Assembly: GCA_935421215.2 (NCBI GenBank)
Contig: OW285237.1
Span: 3,968,001-4,032,000 of the forward strand
Direction of reading: 5' to 3'
DNA: 64,000 bases
DNA from: Melolontha melolontha
Taxonomy: Eukaryota > Arthropoda > Insecta > Coleoptera > Scarabaeidae
In this document: one piece after another, positions 57,512 to 64,000 of the stretch
How the letters are laid out: the number at the start of each line of letters is the position of its first letter
How positions within the stretch are numbered: the first letter of the stretch is position 1
Notes under the pieces: generated by a model
Seen by the model: only the letters and a program-made list of their open reading frames with translations
What the model was told of the DNA's origin: nothing
Database searches by the model: none
Made by a program: the position numbers and the translations under genes

Positions 57512-57865
57512 ATATGTGACCCAGCCTAATGTGCACCTTGACGATAAAACAGTCGATCACATAAAAGTAGTAAATTATCGGATAATTATTTATGTGACGT
57601 CTAAGTTTATTTCAAGTTATGAAATATTTGTCTGAATAACTTAGCTTGTCTGACAATAACTCTTTCCTGAAAATCATATGATCTTGTTTGATTTCTATCA
57701 ATCTAATTATAATAATGTGTACCCTATTTAAATTACATAATATCTTAACCAAAAAGCTATGTTAGAGATTCATTTAATTTACTTTTTTGGTAAAGTTTTC
57801 CTATTGTTTCCTGTTTTGCCTTTTCGTCATTTTGCAATGTTTTGCAAAATTTCGAAATTTGACGA

Positions 57866-58736
57866 GCGAGTAATGCGGTGCTATTAGAGGAAGGCTGGAG
57901 TTATCGCCTAATAGGAGAAAGGTACGGTGTGCTTCATGCATCGGTATCCCAAATGATACAAAGGCATAGGGACACTAGTAACCATATCTGATGACCTGGG
58001 CAAGGTAGACATCGTGCCACATCCCGTGTTCAGGATCGCTTTTTGAGATTTTGAGAAGTAGGTGTCTGCAATCTCAACTTCAGGAGTTCATGGTACTCGA
58101 ATTAGCAGAGAAACAGTTCGTAAACGTCTTAGAACAGCTAATTTGGTATGTCATGTGCCAGCATGAGGTCCAGCCTGTCCATAGAACATCGGAGATTTCG
58201 CTTGCATTTTGGTGGGAATCATGTTAATTGGTTTCAGTATGACTGGCAACGATTTCTCTTTACAGAAGAATCCAGATTTATTCTTTATAACTGTGATAGA
58301 CGTATTCGTGTGTACACGTGACCAAATGAACGTTATGCTCAATGCAAGATTCTGAATACCATATTATTTGGTGTAGGCAATTCTTTGGCAGCTCGTACGG
58401 AATTAGTAGTGTTAAATATTGGAAGTATTAATGCTGATCTGTACATACTAACATCCTTCATGACCATGTTGTGCCATTCGCACTTTATATCGAACCAATT
58501 TTTTTATTAATGCGAGATAATGCACGACCATACAGTGCTCGCATAGTTCAAAATTATCTTGAGAAGGTTGGAATCGACACCATGGATTGGCCGGTGAACA
58601 AGTCCAGACCTCAATCCAATAAAGCATGTCTGGGACATGCTTGGCAAACGTCTGCAAGATTATCCGAAGCCAGCCGACAACCTGGAACAGGTAGGACACC
58701 TCCTTGTAGAAATATGGAATGGATTGAAATGACATA
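57866..58736 (+). pseudogene. Tc1-type transposase relic (DD34E)
   Basis: Head: VLLEEGWSYRLIGERYGVLH with ASVSQMIQRH, a Tc1 helix-turn-helix. Next TSGVHGTRISRETVRKRLRT-type sequence (58070-58140), WQRFLFTEESRFIL (first catalytic region, TEES for TDES) and RRIRVYT. Last frame 58471-58737: MRDNARPYSARIVQNYLEKV (second Asp, in RDNARPY) and GIDTMDWPVNKSRPQSN, where the usual SPDLNPIE is garbled. Many stops and shifts. No inverted ends found. Confidence 0.8.
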
Positions 58737-59105
58737 AGTTCGCTTATTTTGAGAATGAGACGTCGATGTCAATGCATCACTAGAAGCAGAGGTAATATTG
58801 AAGTTATTTCATTAAAAATGTTAATTAGTATTTTTAGAAATTTTCCTTTTTTCATTGCCTTTCACTGTATATTAATTTGTAAAGGCTAATTTATTGAAAG
58901 ATTATTTATTAAAGGTTGTTAATTATCAAAGAATCGAATATACTTCTCTATCCAGTCATATACTACAGATTTATAAAAGATTCCCTAGTGGTGCATTAAT
59001 TTCTTGTCGCAGTGAAAAATGCATATTCTATTTAAATAGTAACACTATGGGAAAATCATTCATTACGTCGCTTAGTAAAAAACATATGAAAAATTGTATA
59101 AAACA
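58737..59105. other. no feature recognised
   Basis: The open frame at 58894-59166 has no recognisable motif and runs into the PLE end that follows. Confidence 0.35.
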
Positions 59106-59109
59106 CATT

Positions 59110-59690
59110 CGTATCGCCAACACGTATTTCGACAATGAAGCTGTTATCTTCAGTAGAAATAAGTAGCAGTGTTGAACATACGAAACGTATACACGTTAAC
59201 GTCTCATAAAGTATTTCGTGATTTATGTTTGTTAGGTTTGCTGCGTCCCATGTTCAACACTATTATTTATATCTACTGAAGATGACAAGTTAGTTATCGA
59301 AATACGTATTTACGGCACTAATATTAATGTGGTAAAGGGTTTTATACGTGTGTTAAAGTTTTTTTTTTGCAACGCTCTGAATAAAATAATGTTTATAGAA
59401 TCCTACACCCTTGAAGCAATCAACAGAACATGTGAAAAGTATACCTAGATGTGAATGTCTCATAAAGTGTTTCGTGATTTATGTTTGTTGAGTTTGCTGC
59501 ATTCATGTTCAACACTATTATTTTTACCTACTGAAGATGACAACTTAGTTATCGAAATACGTATTTACTATACTAATATTAAAGGGGTAAAGGATTTTAT
59601 ATCTTTGTTAAAGGTTCTTTTAGCAACATTACGAATAAAGTAAAGTCTATACAATCCTGCACCCATGAAGCAATCAACAGTTGTACTTCC
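59110..59690 (+). mobile_element. Penelope-like ends: inverted pair plus 256-bp tandem
   Basis: 59110-59185 is the inverse of 59247-59325 (ATCTTCAGTAGA / TCTACTGAAGAT, GTGTTGAACAT / ATGTTCAACAC, ACGTATTTCGA / TCGAAATACGT). The forward block starting GTCTCATAAAGT recurs at 59201 and 59457, a 256-base tandem. Each unit has CTACTGAAGATGACAA, TTAGTTATCGAAATACGTAT, and GGTAAAGG. Tandem and inverted end copies are known arrangements for PLEs. No coding part. Confidence 0.65.
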
Positions 59691-59699
59691 GACAACCGC

Positions 59700-60770
59700 A
59701 ACTTGAAAAAAAACAAATTTCCTCAATCACTAGGTATTTTTTATTCAGTGCCTATACATTTAAACTTATTATTGTAACGTTGTTATCGAAATGTTTGGTT
59801 AAGAACAATTGTCGCAAAACATTCATCAAAACATTATAAAGCAGATATTTTTTGAAATTTCAGGGAAGAAGAGAAAACATTGTTTACTGTAATAGAACGC
59901 ATTGTATTTCAATTCGGATCGTCGAGTCCAATTTTCCGAGTTTAGGATCGAAGAAAGGTTTAGTCCCGTGGAAAGCGATCAAATCCGACAGCTTCGGTGA
60001 GACATTGTTTCCAAGGTTTAATAATATGATTCCGCACTTTTTTCAGTCTCTCGATGCTAACTGAAGCGCATTTCCGCAAATCGCATTTGTATTATCCTCT
60101 TCCTTGTGAAAGTATGTACAGATGATCATAAAGTAATTTTATGGATGGTTTGCATTTGTTTTTAACTTAATTATATACAATAATTTCTTATTAAATGCTC
60201 CAAAGTGTTGATAGCATTGTTTTAATTTTTTTTTCGACGAGATTTCTAAATAAAACAGTTTTATTTATAAATGCAAAACAAATATGTCGGAATATATTAA
60301 TACCAAAAATATTTAATCTTTTGAAAAGGGTACTATATATCTATTTTATCCACAATAATAATGTTTGATTTGAATTAACTTTCCGCAGGAGTCATGTATT
60401 TTATCTTGTAATATCTTGTGCGCATATGAAATTAATAGACATTTAAAGGAACGTAATTTCTATTTCATAATTAATATTATTGATTGTAAATACTATATTG
60501 ACACATATGTGATATAAAGTAAGTCAAAAAGGACAGATACAAATTTAAATACTCGTAATAATGCAAAATAAATCATATAGAGAAATCGGCTTCGTTCGCA
60601 TCAAAATTATATTTATCCGTTGATAATTCATAAAAATTTAGTTTAAAACAGCAATTTCGACATAATAACTGGTAACAAAAGTGCATAAACCTTTAGATCA
60701 CTGTTTAAACATATTTTTATATGCATAAAATAATTTTTCTATGAGATATTCGTCATAGCATCATCAGGTG
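59700..60770. other. no feature recognised; one possible exon
   Basis: 59864-59990 has a moderate CG content between a TTTCAG acceptor-like and a GGTGAGAC donor-like site, with an open frame (IVYCNRTHCISIRIVESNFP) that I do not recognise. The rest is AT-rich. Confidence 0.2.
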
Positions 60771-60774
60771 AAGC

Positions 60775-60984
60775 TCACCCCAGTGCCCAAGTTTTTACAA
60801 CGTAATAAAGTTGAACCGTACCTGGAAACACATCCAAAATGCCAAATATAATATACACCGTACCAGAAATAAAAGAAAAGCATCCGAATTCTCCAAGCTT
60901 ATCCTTTACTCCCCCTGGCTGCATATCGAGACTCAAACAGAAGAATCCATCTTTCCTTGTACCTGCTGTCATTCCTACAACCAC
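60775..60984 (-). CDS. possible host exon, membrane-type (speculative)
   Basis: Minus-strand frame: KDGFFCLSLDMQPGGVKDKL, GEFGCFSFISGTVYIIFGIL, DVFPG. GCFSFISGTVYIIFGIL could be a membrane segment. GTTGTAG before GAATGACAGC resembles a splice acceptor and CCAG|GTACGG a donor. Codon use is more balanced than in the surrounding sequence. I do not recognise the family. The overlapping plus-strand frame looks like its shadow. Confidence 0.25.
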   Translation of the reverse strand: MVVGMTAGTRKDGFFCLSLDMQPGGVKDKLGEFGCFSFISGTVYIIFGILDVFPGTVQLYYVVKTWALG

Positions 60985-60998
60985 AGGTCCTTAGTTAT

Positions 60999-61371
60999 TA
61001 ATAAAATAAAATTAAAAAACCCTTACCACAATAGAATTTAATGATTCTAAATACGTATTTCTACAACCACGTTATCATCTTCAGTAGAAAAAAACAGTGT
61101 AACACTTGAACGCACAAAAACACTCACAGAAGGATTGTTCTGAACGTCTTGTAGTTTAACACTCTTTAACACTTTAACAGTGTTAAACTAGAAGACGTTC
61201 AGAACAATCCTTCTGTGAGTGTTTTTGTGCGTTCAAGTGTTACACTGTTTTTTCTACTGAAGATGACAATGTGATTGTAGAAATACGTATTTAGAATCAT
61301 TAAATTCTATTGTGGTAAGGGTTTTTTAAATTTATTTTATTCACTTATAAGCTACAGTCTCCGATTTGTTA
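60999..61371. mobile_element. Penelope-like palindromic mini-element with 12-bp duplication
   Basis: The left arm (from TTACCACAATAGAATTTAAT) and right arm (to ATTAAATTCTATTGTGGTAA) are inverted copies over roughly 140 bases, centred near 61168. GTCCTTAGTTAT flanks it exactly (60987-60998, 61372-61383). Each arm carries TACTGAAGATGACAAYGTG and AGAAATACGTATTTAGAATC, the end of the PLE family at 19305-20640. No coding sequence. Confidence 0.85.
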
Positions 61372-61383
61372 GTCCTTAGTTAT

Positions 61384-61785
61384 ATTTAAAGTAATTAGCT
61401 TCATTCTAGATTATTACATTCAAGAATAATTAGAAGGTATCTTGATTTATCTAAGAGATAACAATCGATTAAATATGTTATAGTAAAGAATAAAATCTAT
61501 TTGAAATACACATAAATTTACTTACCAGTAGTTACTGTCTATTTTAAACAATTATATGTATTAGATTACTTGGTATTTAATTTATCAACATAACCACACT
61601 ATAAATGTGTATAGTTATCTTTAATCCAATAAATGCTTAATATGTAAAATATAAAAGTGATGTGAAATCGATTTTATTAATAATTTTTATGTCTATTTTA
61701 CAGCCATATTTGAGTGTCACTACCCACTGTGATCCTGAGATTAGAAAATTTAAATATTCTTTATTTATTTCATGCTCTCCGCGAC
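61384..61785. other. AT-rich stretch, no feature recognised
   Basis: No frame or repeat that I can support. Confidence 0.4.
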
Positions 61786-61789
61786 ATAT

Positions 61790-62435
61790 TGCTATGTATT
61801 GTGGAGTTGATAAATTATTTAAATTAGCCCACAATACACAATAGCTTGCCCAGTTTAACTCAAATCGGTACAGCCTTCCAGGAGCTCTTGTATCTTCAGG
61901 GTTACCCTCAAAGGGTATGTGCTAAATAAAACAAGAGGTATTAGCAAATAAATAAAACTCGAATTAACAATACAAACATATACTACAAAAGAAAAAAAAA
62001 ATTTCGACTTTATAGAGTATAAAGAAGTGCTGAAGCAATAATTATGCAACAGCGTGAGGAAAACTTGTATAAATATTGACTGATATACTAGACAAAAAAC
62101 CTCACGTGACCACGAGCTAAATTAAACTAATTATATAGCTGGAAAAACTTTCAAACTTTAAATTACGTTATCCCACAACTTCAAACGTCAAACAGAAAAT
62201 TATCTGTTCGCGCGCAACTCAAACAAAATGAAAAAAATGCGCTCTAATAACATGATCAACTCCCACCAAATTTCCCTGACCTTTAAAACAACTACAGCTA
62301 GTCAAAAGCAAAAACTAGCTAAAAAAAACAAAATGTTGAAAATAAAATATAATAAAATAAAATAAAATAAAATATTATAAACTAAAATTTTTACTAAATT
62401 TACGAGCTCAATCAATATACAGATAGTATAACTAA

Positions 62436-62518
<83 letters not shown>

Positions 62519-62774
62519 ATAACTTCGTGACCTTGGTATGATATGGTAAACCTAATCAGTAGGCGATTAAAGGTCTGTATATTACTTCAAAATATATGTA
62601 TTTAAAAAACTCTACATGTTTCGGCTGTATACGCCTTTTTCAAGAGAATACAAAATATGAATTCATATTTTGTATTCTCTTGAAAAAGGCGTATACAGCT
62701 GAAACATGTAGAGTTTTTTAAATACATATATTTTGAAGTAATATACAGACCTTTAATCGCCTACTGATTAGGTT

Positions 62775-62813
<39 letters not shown>

Positions 62814-63343
62814 TACTTGCAAATATACACGTACATTAATTAATGTATTCGTCACACTTCACAAAAAAGTACTAAAAGAGAGATTTTTCAGATAGGTTAC
62901 ACAAAATCAAAAATTACAAGTATCAGAAACTCATAATTAATCGAGAATTACTTTTAACACATCAGAATAACTCAACTAAAAACATAAACCGAAATTAACT
63001 ATAATATACTGAATAAAAAGGAAGTTTTTATTCAGCAAAATGTAACACAACCTATCTGTTGTATGAATCAAAAATCTCTAACGCTTCCCTACGGAAATGC
63101 CTCTCTCCAAACCTAAAACAAACTCAAAGGAGCGACATCGACAAAATACTTCCGACATGGCGGGAACCTCAAACATCACGACCACGCTCGAACATTCTAC
63201 AGACGTGGACCAAAATACACATTATAATCAAAATTTAAATAAAATCTAAAATATTTCTAATTATTTTCCTGGAATAAAATGTACATAAATATATAGTCTT
63301 TTACTGTTTCTTAAAATTTTTCTTCGGGGAAAAATTCATGACA
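61790..63343 (-). mobile_element. solo LTR-like element, copy 6 (ACATATGT target)
   Basis: Starts TGCTATGTATTG, ends TTCATGACA. ATAT outside at 61786-61789 and 63344-63347, AC and GT beyond. Hairpin TGTATTGTGG (61795-61804) with CCACAATACA (61829-61838). It is nearly the reverse complement of copy 5. Its extra length comes from TA repeats and a palindrome at 62546-62777. Confidence 0.8.
62440..62808. repeat. TA microsatellite split by a 232-bp perfect palindrome
   Basis: (TA)n runs at 62440-62518 and 62779-62808. Between them 62546-62777 is a nearly perfect palindrome, GTAAACCTAATCAGTAGGCG outward, centred on GAATTC at 62661/62662 with no loop. The arms contain CTTGAAAAAGGCGTATACAG and CTGAAACATGTAGAG, which resemble a decayed hammerhead-type PLE end. 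Probably another palindromic PLE mini-element inserted in the TA run. Confidence 0.7.
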
Positions 63344-63349
63344 ATATGT

Positions 63350-63660
63350 ATTTAGCTGTGAATACTGCTACTTATCAGCTGATTATACGTAGAGATTCAT
63401 TTAAAATTCGTAAAAGCGCCCAATTCATAATATCATCAGCATTTTACTTTAATTATCTACTATATTTAACTTTATCAGCCCTCAGCATTACTACATTTTG
63501 CCTTAACCCAATCGAGGGGCTCCGTAGCATAACATTTTGGCGGCCCATCGTGGTGCGTATACTTGAGTCGCGTATGTCAATGATGAGACGAAAATACAGT
63601 TAATGCAGTGGCGTCGTTCTAACTCGTCTACGAGGAAACCTTTAAAATGGTGTCAAAGTT
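63350..63660 (+). mobile_element. possible LTR end with primer-binding site
   Basis: GTAGCATAACA is followed by TTTTGGCGGCCCATCGTGGT (63532 on), the layout of an LTR 3' end and tRNA-primer site in insect LTR elements. Downstream 63700-63760 reads CRCPSCRLYGMRDHNKH, which may be a gag-type Cys finger. Evidence is thin and no second LTR is in the window. Confidence 0.3.
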
Positions 63661-64000
63661 TTTCTGCGAGAAGTCATCGTCATTGTCTTTTGGAACTGTG
63701 CAGGTGTCCTTCTTGTAGACTTTATGGAATGAGGGACCACAATAAACACTGAACAGTGTTACAGCATGGCTTAGTTCATAGGTGGGAGAGTTCTATGAAT
63801 GCCCATCGCTATGATAAATATCTGAATTATTATGGCAACTATGTAGAAAAATATTTTTGCAGTTGTATATAATAAGAACCTCTTCATGCATTGGTGTTTT
63901 TTCTAATAATCAAACGAAACTTAGTTTACGAATCGCCTTCGTATAAGAAAGACTTGCAACAAACATTAAAGTAACGATATCATACTAACAACGTCGTATT
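63661..64000. other. no further feature recognised
   Basis: Apart from the short Cys-containing reading mentioned in the previous entry, nothing is recognised up to the window end. Confidence 0.35.

Larger units (their letters stand above)
52968..57528 (+). mobile_element. hAT-like DNA transposon, copy B
   Basis: Begins TAGGCTGGGTCAAAA and ends GACCCAGCCTA, a matching inverted end. ATGTACAC (52960-52967) and ATGTGCAC (57529-57536) form an 8-bp duplication with one mismatch. Subterminal CAGTGATAAAAAGGTGCTAA near 53011 matches inverted TTTGGCATCTTTTTGTCACC near 56306. Palindromic blocks at 53283-53429 and 53456-53623 as in copy A. A solo LTR lies near the right end. Without the LTR it is about 3.4 kb and seems closer to full length than copy A. 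Confidence 0.88.

Noticed and set aside
58448..58735. Minus-strand frame of 95 codons
   Set aside because: Antisense to the Tc1 motif DNARPYSARIVQNYLE at 58510-58570.

Overview
The window reads as AT-rich, gene-poor animal nuclear DNA, most likely from an insect or other arthropod. I find no bacterial operons, CRISPR array or phage genes. Nearly everything I can name is a mobile-element relic: Tc1/mariner, hAT, piggyBac, Helitron, Penelope-like elements (PLEs), solo LTRs, MITEs and a satellite. I see no convincing host gene; three short stretches could be host exons and are given low confidence. Every transposase or reverse-transcriptase frame I can recognise is broken by stops, frameshifts or truncation.

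Layout. 1-5.7 kb: a ~0.36 kb tandem repeat holding a MITE, an internally deleted mariner, a solo LTR and a minisatellite. 6-8.5 kb: a tRNA-like relic, then a broken copy of a multicopy arthropod protein family between possible inverted ends. 9.3-14 kb: a three-level nest (PLE mini-element containing a hAT-like element containing a solo LTR). 15.4-17.9 kb: a Charlie/GTF2IRD2-type hAT split by a small Gypsy-type LTR. 19.3-25.8 kb: PLE remnants, a hAT end, a mariner and a 2.5 kb palindromic PLE. 27.4-30.4 kb: a second, diverged member of the hAT-like family. 31.1-34.9 kb: a PLE mini-element holding an LTR, then a hAT holding half a piggyBac. 37-43 kb: an LTR and hAT, Tc/mariner, mariner and Helitron fragments. 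44.6-46.3 kb: a mariner-like element with long inverted repeats. 46.7-49.1 kb: a 320-bp satellite. 49.7-57.5 kb: PLE and hAT fragments, then a third hAT-like copy holding an LTR. 57.9-63.7 kb: a Tc1 relic, inverted PLE ends, another LTR and a possible LTR/primer-binding-site relic.

Three patterns stand out. (1) Six LTR-like elements of 1.06-1.55 kb all lie between AC-ATAT and ATAT-GT, as if each had entered the palindrome ACATATGT with a 4-bp duplication. Two sit at the same site in two copies of one transposon, but in opposite orientation. (2) Each of the six has a terminal hairpin whose stem sequence changes on both sides between subgroups. (3) PLE copies repeatedly occur as inverted, hammerhead-bearing palindromes with 10-13 bp target duplications, including mini-elements with no coding sequence. 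A further point is a hAT-like transposase family with 8-bp duplications and TAGGCTGGG-type ends but no classical hAT BED finger or dimerisation motif that I can see.

All identifications come from reading motifs by eye; no alignments or database searches were run.
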